This document shows positions 17,361 to 26,986 of a stretch of DNA of 51,727 nt, piece by piece. Where the stretch lies: NCBI GenBank assembly GCA_015711795.1, contig JACVJC010000017.1, positions 1-51,727 of the forward strand, given 5' to 3'. The DNA is from Candidatus Geothermocultor quzhuomuensis (GTDB taxonomy: Bacteria; Actinomycetota; Aquicultoria; Geothermocultorales; Geothermocultoraceae). A program made the translations under genes and the position numbers. The notes beneath the pieces were generated by a model. The model made no database searches. It was not told the origin of the DNA and was given only the letters and a program-made list of their open reading frames with translations. Within the stretch, counting starts at the first letter, position 1, and every line of letters starts with the position of its first letter.

Positions 17361-20300
17361 TTGAGAAAGTTAAAAGATTTGGCTCAATTAAAAGCTTTCC
17401 AAAAGAAAGCTCAAGCCAAATTTAACTCATACTGGAAAAGAGTTCGTATTTGCTTGACTGGTTGTCGAGCTTATGGCGCTGAAGATGTTAGAGATTCATT
17501 TCTCAAAGAGCTGAAAAAGAAAAAAGTTCAAAATGAAATTGAAGTTGTAGAAACTGGTTGTCATGGCTTTTGTGCCCGAGCCCCAGTTTTAGTTATCGAC
17601 CCTGGTGAAATTTTTTATCAGCGGGTGACGGTAGAGGATGTGCCTTCCATTGTTGAGAAGACTTTACTGAAAGACGAGCTTATAGACAATTTGCTTTATC
17701 ATAACCCCGAAACTGGTGAGAAGATTATTCGAGCTTCTGATATTCCTTTTTATCGAAAACAAACGAGAATTGTTTTAAGGAACTTAGGTCAAATTGACCC
17801 TAAAAATATTTCTCATTACCTAGCTCGAGATGGCTACTCTGCCTTTGTTAAGGTCTTAACTGAGCTAAGCCCAGAGCAGGTAATCGAAGAAATTAAACAA
17901 TCAGGTTTAAGAGGGAGGGGAGGAGCAGGCTTTCCTACTGGCTTAAAGTGGGAACTTACTCGTAAAGCAAAGGGAAGCAAGAAGTATATTATTTGCAATG
18001 CTGACGAAGGAGACCCGGGAGCGTTTATGGATCGAGCTGTCCTAGAAGGTGATCCTCACAGCATTGTTGAAGGATTGTTAATCGCTGGTTATGCTATAGG
18101 AGCTGATGAAGGTTATATTTATGTTCGGGCTGAATATCCCATTGCTGTTCAGCATGTCAAGATTGCAGTAAAGCAAGCTGAAGAGCATGGACTTCTTGGC
18201 CAAAATATCTTAGGTACAGGTTTTAATTTCAAAATTAATATTAAAGAAGGGGCAGGAGCTTTTGTTTGTGGAGAGGAAACAGCCCTAATTGCCTCAATTG
18301 AAGGCAAGCGAGGCATGCCCCGTCCGCGACCGCCCTTTCCGGCTCAATCAGGACTTTGGGCTAAGCCAACTTCTATTAATAACGTTGAAACTTTAGCCAA
18401 CATTGCTTGGATAATTTTAAATGGAGCTAAAAAGTTTAGTTCGATTGGGACAGAAAAAAGTAAGGGCACTAAAATCTTTTCCTTAGCTGGCAAGGTTAAC
18501 AATACTGGTTTAGTTGAAGTGCCCTTTGGTATTACCCTAAGAGAGATTATCTTTGATATTGGTGGTGGTGTCTTAAGAGAGAAGAAATTCAAGGCGGCTC
18601 AAATGGGTGGTCCTTCTGGTGGCTGTATTCCAGCTAGATATCTTGATTTACCTTTAGATTACGAATCTTTAGTTGAGATTGGCTCTATGGTTGGCTCAGG
18701 CGGATTAATAGTGATGGATGAAGCCACCTGCATGGTTGAAATTGCACGCTTTTTTATGGATTTTGTTCAGGACGAATCCTGTGGCAAATGCACCCCTTGT
18801 CGCATTGGCACAAAGAGAATGCTAGAGATACTAACAAGGGCAACTCAAGGGCGAGCTGAGGAGAAAGATTTAAGTTTGCTTTTAGAGTTAGCTTCTGGGG
18901 TAAAAGACACCTCTTTATGTGGATTAGGTAAAACTGCTCCTAATCCTGTTTTATCGACTATGCAATATTTTGAGGACGAGTATAAAGCTCATGTGATTGA
19001 TAAAAGGTGCCCTGCTTTTGCCTGCGAAGCTTTATATATTTCGCCTTGCTCAGATACCTGCCCAGCCCGAACTGAAGTTCATGGGTATGTGGCTTTAATT
19101 GCCGAAGGGATGTTTAAGGAGGCATTGGAATTAATTAAGGAGACAAACCCATTTCCCGCTATTTGTGGACGGGTTTGCCATCATCCTTGTGAGGCTCGCT
19201 GCCGACGGGGAGATATCGACCAGCCAGTAGCCTTAAGAGCTTTAAAGCGATTTGTTGCTGACCGCGAACTTGAGTGGAGAACTAGTCCTCCCTCAGCAGT
19301 TAAAAGAACCAAAAAGGAAAAAGTTGCCATTATTGGTTCTGGTCCAGCCGGACTAGCTGCTGCTCATCAACTTGTTAGGATGGGATATGGCGTGACCGTT
19401 TTTGAATCTTTACCCGTTGCTGGAGGAATGTTGGTAGCCGGTATTCCCAATTATCGTTTGCCGACAGAAATTGTCCAGTTGGAAATAGAAGACATCGAAG
19501 CTCTTGGAGTTGAAATTAAAACTAATACCACTATTGGGAAGGATATTTCCTTCGATGATTTATTTAAGCAGGGCTATAAGGCAATTTTAGTGGCTGTTGG
19601 TGCGACTACCTTTAAAAAGATGAACATCCCAGGTGAGGACTTGGATGGTGTTTATTTCGGGCTCGATTTCTTGCGGCGAGTAAATTTTGGCGAAAGGGTC
19701 GATTTAGGGAAGAGTGTAATTGTGATTGGTGGTGGTAATGTAGCGGTTGATTCAGCTCGAACAGCTCGTCGCTTGGGTTGTCAGGTTAACCTTCTTTACC
19801 GCCGTGGCAGAGAGGAAATGTTAGCGGCAAGAGAAGAGATAGAATACGCTCTTCAAGAAAAAGTGGGGATGGATTTTTTGGTTGTAGTGACAGAAATTAT
19901 CGGTCAGAATGGCAAGGTAGTTGGAGCGAAGTGTCTTCGAACTAAATTAGGACCCATGGATATCACTGGCCGGCGCCAACCAATTCCCATTGAAGGTTCT
20001 GAATTTACTTTAAAAGCGGATTCAGTCATTGTAGCAGTAGGTCAAGGGTCAGATCTTTCTTTTCTCCCTTCAAAAGTTGGCATTTCTAAGCGAGGAACAA
20101 TAGTTGTTGACCCAGAAACCTTTGCTACTAATTATCCAGGTGTTTTTGCGGCTGGTGATGTTGTGACAGGTCCAGCGACTGTTATTGAGGCAATTGCGGC
20201 TGGAAATAAAGTTGCCATTGCAATTGACAAATACTTAGGGGGAACTGGAAAAATAGTTAAAGAAAGGGTAGTTAAGCCCATTTTAGTTAAATCGGAAAAA

Positions 20301-20447
20301 TTAGTTAGTGAGAAAGAACGCCATGTTATCCCCACCATATCTGTTGAAAAGAGAATTGCTAACTTTAAAGAGGTCGAGCTTCCTTATAGTGAAGAAATGG
20401 CGATTGAAGAAGCTAAGCGTTGCTTGAAGTGTCATTTAAAGGAGTAA
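17361..20447 (+). CDS. NuoF-GltD/NfnB fusion: diaphorase of the formate dehydrogenase
   Basis: A 1028-residue two-part flavoprotein. Residues 1-about 540 are NuoF-like: an N-terminal [2Fe-2S] thioredoxin-fold piece (CLTGC, ETGCHGFC), the NADH-binding GRGGAGFPTGLKW, the FMN-binding CNADEGDPGAFMDR, an SLBB region and a [4Fe-4S] motif, CGKCTPCRIG. From about 555 it becomes GltD/NfnB-like: a cysteine-rich cluster domain (CSDTCPARTEVHGY, CGRVCHHPCEARC), an FAD fold (AIIGSGPAGLAAAHQL) near 652, an NAD(P)H fold (VIGGGNVAVDSARTARRLG) near 794, and AAGDVVTGPATVIEAI. It starts with TTG 17361 after AAGGAGGGGG. Two nucleotide sites in one chain could couple NADH and NADPH to FdhA. The gene ends 3 bases before fdhA. 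Confidence 0.9.
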   Translation: MRKLKDLAQLKAFQKKAQAKFNSYWKRVRICLTGCRAYGAEDVRDSFLKELKKKKVQNEIEVVETGCHGFCARAPVLVIDPGEIFYQRVTVEDVPSIVEKTLLKDELIDNLLYHNPETGEKIIRASDIPFYRKQTRIVLRNLGQIDPKNISHYLARDGYSAFVKVLTELSPEQVIEEIKQSGLRGRGGAGFPTGLKWELTRKAKGSKKYIICNADEGDPGAFMDRAVLEGDPHSIVEGLLIAGYAIGADEGYIYVRAEYPIAVQHVKIAVKQAEEHGLLGQNILGTGFNFKINIKEGAGAFVCGEETALIASIEGKRGMPRPRPPFPAQSGLWAKPTSINNVETLANIAWIILNGAKKFSSIGTEKSKGTKIFSLAGKVNNTGLVEVPFGITLREIIFDIGGGVLREKKFKAAQMGGPSGGCIPARYLDLPLDYESLVEIGSMVGSGGLIVMDEATCMVEIARFFMDFVQDESCGKCTPCRIGTKRMLEILTRATQGRAEEKDLSLLLELASGVKDTSLCGLGKTAPNPVLSTMQYFEDEYKAHVIDKRCPAFACEALYISPCSDTCPARTEVHGYVALIAEGMFKEALELIKETNPFPAICGRVCHHPCEARCRRGDIDQPVALRALKRFVADRELEWRTSPPSAVKRTKKEKVAIIGSGPAGLAAAHQLVRMGYGVTVFESLPVAGGMLVAGIPNYRLPTEIVQLEIEDIEALGVEIKTNTTIGKDISFDDLFKQGYKAILVAVGATTFKKMNIPGEDLDGVYFGLDFLRRVNFGERVDLGKSVIVIGGGNVAVDSARTARRLGCQVNLLYRRGREEMLAAREEIEYALQEKVGMDFLVVVTEIIGQNGKVVGAKCLRTKLGPMDITGRRQPIPIEGSEFTLKADSVIVAVGQGSDLSFLPSKVGISKRGTIVVDPETFATNYPGVFAAGDVVTGPATVIEAIAAGNKVAIAIDKYLGGTGKIVKERVVKPILVKSEKLVSEKERHVIPTISVEKRIANFKEVELPYSEEMAIEEAKRCLKCHLKE

Positions 20448-20450
20448 AGG

Positions 20451-23144
20451 GTGAAGCAAATTTCCTTAATTATTGATGGTAAAGAAGTAAGGGTAGCGAA
20501 GGGAACGACTATTTTAGAAGCAGCTAAGTCAGTTGGGATTGAAATACCACATTTTTGCTATTATCCTGAGCTGAAGCCCACAGCTGCTTGCCGAATGTGT
20601 TTAGTTGAAGTGGAGGGAGCAAAGGATTTAATTGCTTCTTGTGCTTTTCAGGTCGCTGAAGGGATGGTGGTAAGGACTCAGACAGAAAGGGTAATTAAGG
20701 CAAGAAAGTTAGTCATTGAACTTCTCCTTTCAAACCATCCTCTGGATTGCTTAACTTGCGAAAGTAATGGAGCTTGCAAACTTCAGAAATATGCATATCA
20801 ACTTAGAATTTCTTCTTCGAGTTACCAAGGAGAGCGCCATAGTTATGTTATAGATGAGAGCAACCCCTTTTTCATCCGCGATTACAATAAATGCATTCTT
20901 TGTGGTAGATGTGTCATGGCTGATAAATATGTCCAGTTTATTGGGGCAATTGACTATACCCATCGAGGATTTAACACTAAGATTTCTTCTCCTTTCGACC
21001 GACCGCTTCAAGAGACGCCTTGTATTTTTTGTGGCGAGTGCGTCGCTGTTTGTCCCGTTGGCGCCTTAATGGAAAAAAATCGGCTTTATAAGGGGAGGAT
21101 TTGGGAACTAAAAAAAGTGAATACAATCTGTCCTTACTGCGGAGTTGGTTGCTCAATTACTCTTTGGGTAAAGGATAATGAAGTCATTAGGGTTACCTCC
21201 GAAGGCGGGGTGAACAAGGGAAGTCTTTGCGTTAAAGGGCGGTTTGGTTACGATTTCATTAACCACTCTGACCGTTTGACTACTCCACTCGTTCGAAAGA
21301 AGGGTAAGCTAGTTGAAGCTTCTTGGGAAGAGGCCATTAAAACGGTGGCTGATAACTTACACAAGGTTAAGAAAAAGTTTGGAGCTAGTGCAATTGCTGG
21401 CTTGAGTTCGGCTAAGTGTACGAATGAAGAAAATTACCTTTTCCAAAAAATGATGCGGGCAGTTATTGGCACTAACAATGTTGACCATTGTGCACGGTTG
21501 TGACACTCTTCAACGGTCGCCGGTCTGGCGATGGCTTTTGGCAGTGGAGCAATGACCAATTCAATTAATGACCTTTCTCAGGCTCAGGTTTTTTTAGTTA
21601 TTGGTTCAAATACTACTGAGGCTCATCCAATAATTGGCATTCAAATAAAAAAAGCTGTTTCTGAAAATGGAGCTAAACTGATTGTCATTGACCCACGGAA
21701 GATTAAACTAGTTGATTTCGCTCACATTTGGCTAGCTCAAAAACCTGGAACCGATGTCGCTATTATCAATGGTTTACTTTATGTAATTCTTTCAGAGGGC
21801 TTAGTTGATAAAAAATTCATTCGAGAGCGAACTGAAGGTTTTGAAGAACTAAAGAAAGTTTTATCGAAGTACACACCTGAAGCGGTAGAAAAAATTAGTG
21901 GTGTTTCAGCTGAAGATTTGAGAAAAGCAGCTCGCCTTTTTGGCCAAGCAAAGAGTGCTTCAATTATTTATTCAATGGGGATTACTCAGCACACTACAGG
22001 GGTTGATAATGTTTTAGCTTTAGCTAATTTAGCAATGGCAACGGGAAACATTGGCAGGGAGGGGGTTGGGATCAATCCTTTACGGGGACAGAATAATGTC
22101 CAAGGTGCCTGCGATGTTGGCTGCTTACCTGATGTTCTGCCTGGTTACCAAAAGGTTTTGGAGGAAGCAAACAGAAAAAAGTTCGAGCAGGCTTGGAATT
22201 GCCGCTTACCTGAAGAACCTGGTTTAACTGTTGTCGAAATGACTAATGCTGCTTTAGACGGGAAAATTGTGGCAATGTATATTATGGGTGAAAATCCTAT
22301 GCTTTCTGACCCTGACCTAACCCATGTGAAAGAGGCTTTAGAATCACTAGATTTTCTAGTTGTTCAAGATATTTTCCTCACTGAGACCGCTGAGTTAGCT
22401 GATGTTGTTTTACCTGGTGTCAGCTTTGCTGAAAAAGATGGCACCTTCACTAGTACCGAGCGGCGAGTTCAACGAGTGCGTAAGGTAATTGAGCCAATTG
22501 GGGGTGCCAGGCCCGATTGGCAAATAATCTTGGAAGTTTCTAGGGCTTTAGGTTATTCAATGTCGTATGCTCATCCCTCTGAAATAATGACAGAAATTGC
22601 TTCACTCTCCCCAATTTACGGTGGTATTACTTACGAACGTTTAGAAAATGGTGGCTTACAGTGGCCCTGTCCAACTCCTGACCATCCTGGTACGCCCATT
22701 TTGCATCGGGAAAAATTCAGCCGAGGCTTAGGCAAGTTTCATCCAGTTGAATACAAACCGCCGGCTGAGGAACCGGACAAGAATTATCCTTTAATCTTAA
22801 CCACTGGAAGAATTCTCTTTCAGTATCACACAGGGACAATGACTCGCCGTTCCGAAGGGATTAATGAAATAACTCCAACCAGGATAGTCGAGGTAAATCC
22901 TAACGATGCTAAAAAATATAGGATTGAAGATGGAGAAGAAATTTTGGTTATTTCCCGGAGGGGCAAGGTAAAAGCTAGAGCTAATGTTACTACTTCCATT
23001 CGACCTGGGACTATTTTTATGCCGTTCCATTTTGCTGAATCAGCTGCCAATATCTTAACTAATTCTGCCTTGGACCCGATTGCCAAGATTCCTGAACTGA
23101 AGGTTTGTGCTGTGAGAGTAGAAATAGCAAACAAAAAACAGTAG
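20451..23144 (+). CDS. fdhA: Formate dehydrogenase catalytic subunit, selenoprotein (Sec351)
   Basis: Molybdenum/tungsten bis-pterin formate dehydrogenase that reduces CO2 to formate or the reverse, 897 residues when the in-frame TGA at 21501-21503 is read as Sec. Both halves are in frame, and the context [15 protein letters not shown] is the classic Sec site with His next to it. N-terminal part: a plant-type [2Fe-2S] domain ([17 protein letters not shown]), a His/Cys region ([13 protein letters not shown]), then ferredoxin motifs CILCGRC and [13 protein letters not shown] [4Fe-4S] motif, CPYCGVGC, begins the catalytic domain, and the C-terminal pterin-dinucleotide domain starts near [18 protein letters not shown] start at 20451. 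Cytoplasmic (no Tat signal), paired with the NuoE and NuoF-GltD subunits. Confidence 0.95.
21504..21532 (+). promoter_or_regulatory. SECIS element of fdhA
   Basis: After the UGA, bases 21517-21521 (TCGCC) pair with 21527-21531 (GGCGA) around the loop GGTCT (21522-21526), extended by a G-U pair. The loop is the same GGUCU known from the Escherichia coli fdhF SECIS and lies about 19 bases after the UGA, the expected spacing. Confidence 0.85.
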
Positions 23145-23252
23145 AATAGTAGTTTGAATATTGGGATAGTAGGCTATCCTGCCTGCCTTTGGAAGGCACA
23201 GGAGGGCAATTTCCCCTTATCTTTAAGGGAGAGGGCAGAGTGAAGGTAAAAA
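23145..23252 (+). other. fdhA-P1 peptidase spacer with small hairpins
   Basis: This spacer contains a short stem TGCCTT-TGG-AAGGCA flanked by CCTG/CAGG (about 23176-23204), then a second weak inverted repeat (CCCCTTATCTTTAAGGG) near 23214. Neither has a clear T-run. They could attenuate transcription between the formate dehydrogenase genes and the peptidase/transporter pair. Confidence 0.3.
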
Positions 23253-24218
23253 GTGAGTGAAGAAAGAAAAATTACTCCAATTAAAGGAATAACCATTGGT
23301 CATTATACTGATTTAGAGGCTTTAACCGGTTGCACTGTTATCCTTTGCCTTGAAGGAGCAGTGGCTGGTGTTGATGTTAGAGGTGGAGCACCTGGAACTA
23401 GAGAAACCGACCTCCTTAGGCCAATGAATTTGGTTAATCAAGTAAACGCGATTTTGCTAGCTGGTGGAAGCGCCTTTGGGCTTGCAGCAGCTGATGGGGT
23501 AGTGAAATTTCTTGAAGAAAAAGGTTATGGTTTTGAGACGGGAGTCGCCAAAGTGCCTATTGTTCCTGCGGCTATTGTTTTTGACTTAGCTATTGGGAGT
23601 TCTACGGTTAGACCTGGAGCTGAAGCTGGCTACAAGGCTTGCTTGAGTGCTTCCTCAGAAAGACAAGAGGAAGGTAATGTTGGGGCTGGAACTGGGGCAA
23701 CAGTTGGGAAAGCTCTTGGTTGGCAGTGGGCAATGAAGGGGGGCTTGGGCCTAGCTGGTTCAACTTTTCCAGGTGGCTTGGTTGTTAATGCTTTGGCGGT
23801 GGTTAATGCTTTTGGAGATATATTAGATGAAAATGGTGAGATTTTGGCAGGTGTTCGCTCGCCCCAAGGCGGCTTTTTAGGAACAATCAATTTTTTTAGA
23901 ACTCAAGTCTTTGACGGGAAGGTGAAGTTTGGGCGCGGAGTTGGTGAGAGCACAACTTTAGGAGTGATAATGTCCAATGCCAAGATGACCAAGGAGGAGG
24001 TGAATAAAGTTGCTCAAATGGGGCAAGATGGTCTGGCAAGGGCAATTAATCCAGTCCATACGATGTTTGATGGTGACATTGTCTTTGCTCTCTCAACTTG
24101 TGAAGTAGAAGCACATTTTGGAATTGTTGGCGTGCTTGGAGCGGAATTGATAGCTCAAGCCATTCGTGGAGCTGTACGACTTGCCAAAACAGTAGGTGAC
24201 ATTCCAGGACTAGCTTAA
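23253..24218 (+). CDS. P1/S58-family (DmpA-NylC type) aminopeptidase or amidase
   Basis: N-terminal-nucleophile hydrolase family that self-cleaves; members include DmpA beta-aminopeptidase and NylC nylon-oligomer hydrolase. 321 residues. Features: an ITIGHYTDLEALTGCTVI N-terminus, DVRGGAPGTRETDLL, ILLAGGSAFGLAAADGV, VGAGTGATVGKALG near 145, and VNALAVVNAFGDI. The likely self-cleavage site is in GESTTLGV, making Thr234 the candidate nucleophile, followed by INPVHTMFDGDIVFALST. GTG start. The real substrate is unknown. It is followed by an ECF S component, so it may act on a peptide or beta-amino compound that is also imported. No signal peptide is seen. Confidence 0.82.
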   Translation: MSEERKITPIKGITIGHYTDLEALTGCTVILCLEGAVAGVDVRGGAPGTRETDLLRPMNLVNQVNAILLAGGSAFGLAAADGVVKFLEEKGYGFETGVAKVPIVPAAIVFDLAIGSSTVRPGAEAGYKACLSASSERQEEGNVGAGTGATVGKALGWQWAMKGGLGLAGSTFPGGLVVNALAVVNAFGDILDENGEILAGVRSPQGGFLGTINFFRTQVFDGKVKFGRGVGESTTLGVIMSNAKMTKEEVNKVAQMGQDGLARAINPVHTMFDGDIVFALSTCEVEAHFGIVGVLGAELIAQAIRGAVRLAKTVGDIPGLA

Positions 24219-24232
24219 GACTAGTTTTAAAT

Positions 24233-24262
24233 CATTCTCACTTTCTCACGAAAGTGAGAATG
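24233..24262. repeat. Perfect 13-bp palindromic hairpin, dispersed-repeat copy 1
   Basis: CATTCTCACTTTC, loop TCAC, and GAAAGTGAGAATG form a perfect stem with no T-run. A close relative with the same CACTTTC/GAAAGTG core is at 45557-45586, and a GC-rich cousin beginning ATTCTTCGC is at 28976-29007. This suggests a family of dispersed palindromic elements, although copy 1 could also serve as a weak terminator between the two genes. Confidence 0.6.
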
Positions 24263-24329
24263 GCAAATTCTGGGAAACAAAAAAACTAAAGTCTGGTATC
24301 CCTTAAGGGAACTGGAACGGAGGTGTAAA

Positions 24330-25052
24330 ATGAAATTTTCAACACGAGATTTAGCAATCGCGGGATTACTCGGTTCTTTAACTGCTCTTTTGGGCTTAAC
24401 TCCGATTGGATTTATTCCCTTTCCAACACCCGCGGGGCATGCTACTACGATGCACATTCCCCCCATTGTCGCTGGGATTATTGAAGGTCCTATAATTGGT
24501 GCATTGGTGGGATTTATTTTCGGTCTTTTGAGTTGGACCCGAGCTTCAATACCTATATTTAAAGACCCCTTAATTGCATTCCTTCCTAGAATTTTTATTG
24601 GGGTGGTAGCTTACTATGTTTATCGAGCAATGGGAAATAAAAAATTTGCTTATGGTGCTTCTTTGGTGATGGGAATTGTTTCTTTAGCAGCTTTAAGAAA
24701 CGGATTTTCTCATTTAAATGAGGTGCGCATTTCTTCTTTTAAATCTTGGGGAACCTTAATTTTCCCTTCTTTTATTTTCCCCCTCTTGCTTTTAATTTTG
24801 GCTATAGTTATAGCTTGGGGTGGTTCAAGAAAAACAGAAACCAAAGGATTTGGCATTGGAGCAGCTGCTGTAGCTGGGACTTTAACTAATACTGTTTGCG
24901 TGCTTAGTTTGGCAGTGTTGAGGAAATATCTTCCGCTAGCTGCTGCTTATTTTGTAGGACTCACCCATGGTATTCCTGAGATTATTTTAGCAGTTTTAAT
25001 TGTCGTTCCCGTCGTAGTAACTTTGAATAAGGCTCTAAAGAGAGAAGAATAA
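24330..25052 (+). CDS. ECF transporter S component (vitamin-type substrate binder)
   Basis: Integral membrane substrate-binding (S) component of an energy-coupling-factor vitamin transporter. 240 residues with about six hydrophobic segments, including LAIAGLLGSLTALLG, IPPIVAGIIEGPIIGALVG, FLPRIFIGVVAYYVY, IFPLLLLILAIVIAW, AGTLTNTVCVLSLAVL and IILAVLIVVPVVVTL. The HIPPIVAGIIEGPIIGA and PLIAFLPRI stretches are typical of a broad S-component family whose members carry pantothenate, folate and others; specificity cannot be read from the sequence. No A or T component is adjacent, so it would use a shared (group II) ECF module elsewhere. ATG 24330 after GGAGG. Last gene of the plus-strand cluster. 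Confidence 0.82.
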   Translation: MKFSTRDLAIAGLLGSLTALLGLTPIGFIPFPTPAGHATTMHIPPIVAGIIEGPIIGALVGFIFGLLSWTRASIPIFKDPLIAFLPRIFIGVVAYYVYRAMGNKKFAYGASLVMGIVSLAALRNGFSHLNEVRISSFKSWGTLIFPSFIFPLLLLILAIVIAWGGSRKTETKGFGIGAAAVAGTLTNTVCVLSLAVLRKYLPLAAAYFVGLTHGIPEIILAVLIVVPVVVTLNKALKREE

Positions 25053-25171
25053 TTTTTTGGTTGGGTTGTCACGCTCACAGCCATTGGCTGTCAAGTACAC
25101 TTGGTTGAATCCATGACTTATTTTTTGTGAGTCTGTCTTTTAATCAAAATTGGTAGTGCTAAAGGTAAAGG

Positions 25172-26182
25172 TTAGCAGATGCGGGGGAGTTGTTCGCCGA
25201 CAAGCATATCAAGGATGCGAGTAGTGCCAAAGGGAGTTTTAACCAGTACCCTTCCCTTAGGCTCTTTAGTTATTTCACCAATGATTGCTGCCTCTTTGCC
25301 ATATTTATTCTTTTTCATCACATCGAGAATTTTACTTGCTACATTGGACTTAACTACCGCTACCAGTTTTCCTTCATTGGCAACATGAAATGGGTCAAAT
25401 CCAAGCATTTCACAAGCGCTGAAGACCTCATCTTTAATTGGAACTTTTTCCTCTTCAATAGAAATTCCTACTTGGGATTGGAAAGCAATCTCATTTAAGG
25501 TGGAGGAAAGACCTCCTCTTGTTGGGTCACGCAAAGCTCTGATTTCTTTACTGGCTTTAAACATCTCCTCAACTAGATGATTTAGCGGAGCAACATCACT
25601 TTTAATTTTAGTTTCAAAACTAATTCCTTCTCTTTCAGATAGAACAGCAATTCCATGATCTCCAATTGAGCCAGAAATAATAACCTTATCTCCTACTTTT
25701 GCATTGGCGCCAGAAACGTTAATTCTATCAGGAATGAATCCAACGCCAGCTGTGTTAATGAAAATCTTATCAGCCCCACCTTTTTCAACTACCTTGGTGT
25801 CCCCAGTAACAATACTGACCCTTGCTTCCATAGCTGCTTTAACCATTGAGTCTAATATTTTTTTTAAATCTTTTATTAAAAAACCTTCCTCAATAACAAA
25901 GGCAACACTGATATATTTGGGGATAGCTCCTTTCATAGCTAAATCGTTAACAGTGCCACAAATTGCTAGTTTGCCAATATCACCACCCTTAAAAAAAAGG
26001 GGAGAAACAACATAAGTATCAGTAGTGAAAGCAATCCTTTGCCCCTTATTCTCAATTGCGGCTGCATCATCAAGAGTTGCCAAAAAAGGATTGGAAAAAG
26101 ACTTCAAAAAGACCTTTTCAATTAAGTCATGCATTAACTTACCGCCACTTCCATGAGCAAGAAGTATCTTATCTTCTTTCAT
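25172..26182 (-). CDS. hypE: Hydrogenase maturation protein HypE
   Basis: HypE dehydrates the carbamoyl group on its C-terminal cysteine to thiocyanate, the source of the CN ligands of [NiFe] hydrogenase. The C-terminus reads PRIC, the required motif with terminal Cys. 336 residues from the chosen start. Other PurM-like motifs: LAHGSGGKLMHDLI, DDAAAIENKGQRIAFTTDTYVV, GGDIGKLAICGTVNDLAMKGA and DPTRGGLSSTLNEIA. I chose ATG 26182, which has AGGAG 5 bases ahead; ATG 26209 is also in frame. hypF lies about 5.7 kb away on the same strand; hypABCD are absent from this window. Confidence 0.93.
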   Translation of the reverse strand: MKEDKILLAHGSGGKLMHDLIEKVFLKSFSNPFLATLDDAAAIENKGQRIAFTTDTYVVSPLFFKGGDIGKLAICGTVNDLAMKGAIPKYISVAFVIEEGFLIKDLKKILDSMVKAAMEARVSIVTGDTKVVEKGGADKIFINTAGVGFIPDRINVSGANAKVGDKVIISGSIGDHGIAVLSEREGISFETKIKSDVAPLNHLVEEMFKASKEIRALRDPTRGGLSSTLNEIAFQSQVGISIEEEKVPIKDEVFSACEMLGFDPFHVANEGKLVAVVKSNVASKILDVMKKNKYGKEAAIIGEITKEPKGRVLVKTPFGTTRILDMLVGEQLPRIC

Positions 26183-26245
26183 TACATCTCCTACCCTCGA
26201 TATAAGCATTATACCAAATAGAGAAAGGAGTAAGCGGCTAATTCT

Positions 26246-26986
26246 TTAATGACTGAAGAGCAAACTAATTAAAAGAACACTTAGATATCCAAAGATAGTA
26301 CTGGCAATAACCCAGTAACTTCTAAACCTTTGATGAGCTTCTGGAAGCAGGTCACTCGTGGCAATGTAGATAAATGTTCCCGCTGAAATTGCAAGGGTAA
26401 GACCAAGAATTTGAGGTGAGATTTTGACAAAGAAAAGTCCAATTAAGGTTCCTATAGGGGTCAAAAATCCAACAATAGCCGTCCCTTGTAAGACAATTTT
26501 ACGATTATAACCATTACAAAGCATAACTGAAGCGGTTGAAAGGCCTTCAGGGAATTCATGGATAGCGAGAGCTAGGAGGATAATTAAGCCAGTTTCTGTG
26601 GAGGCACTAAAACCGGCTGACAAAGCAATACCATCTATGAGGCTATGGAAAGAAAGACCACTAAAAGCTAACCAGCCAGTAGGATGAATTTCACATTCTA
26701 CTTCAGGGCAAGCATGAATAATAACGGCTTTCTCAATGAGGTAAAAGAGAAGAAAACCAATTCCTACTCCAATGGGAACAAGATTACTGTTGCGAGGAAA
26801 GAGAAGCCTAAAGCTTTCCCCAATTACTTCATGAAAAGAAGCAGCTAGTAAAATGCCAGCTGACATAGCAACTAAAATTGAGAGATAAAGTTTACTAAAC
26901 TCTTTTTTTAAAAGGGGTAATATCCCTCCAAGAAGGGTTGAAAGGGCCGCGATTAAAGAGAAAGAGAGAACAAGGAAAGGGCTCAT
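26246..26986 (-). CDS. ZIP-family divalent metal transporter
   Basis: ZIP (ZupT-like) transporter for zinc, iron or other divalent ions in the cytoplasmic membrane. 246 residues and about eight hydrophobic segments. The metal-site helices are clear: HSLIDGIALSAG near residue 113, HEFPEGLSTASV near 142, and SDLLPEAHQR near 215. Its ATG overlaps the stop of the thiamine-binding gene upstream by 4 bases (26983-26986), so the two are co-translated. Which metal it carries cannot be told. Confidence 0.88.
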   Translation of the reverse strand: MSPFLVLSFSLIAALSTLLGGILPLLKKEFSKLYLSILVAMSAGILLAASFHEVIGESFRLLFPRNSNLVPIGVGIGFLLFYLIEKAVIIHACPEVECEIHPTGWLAFSGLSFHSLIDGIALSAGFSASTETGLIILLALAIHEFPEGLSTASVMLCNGYNRKIVLQGTAIVGFLTPIGTLIGLFFVKISPQILGLTLAISAGTFIYIATSDLLPEAHQRFRSYWVIASTIFGYLSVLLISLLFSH

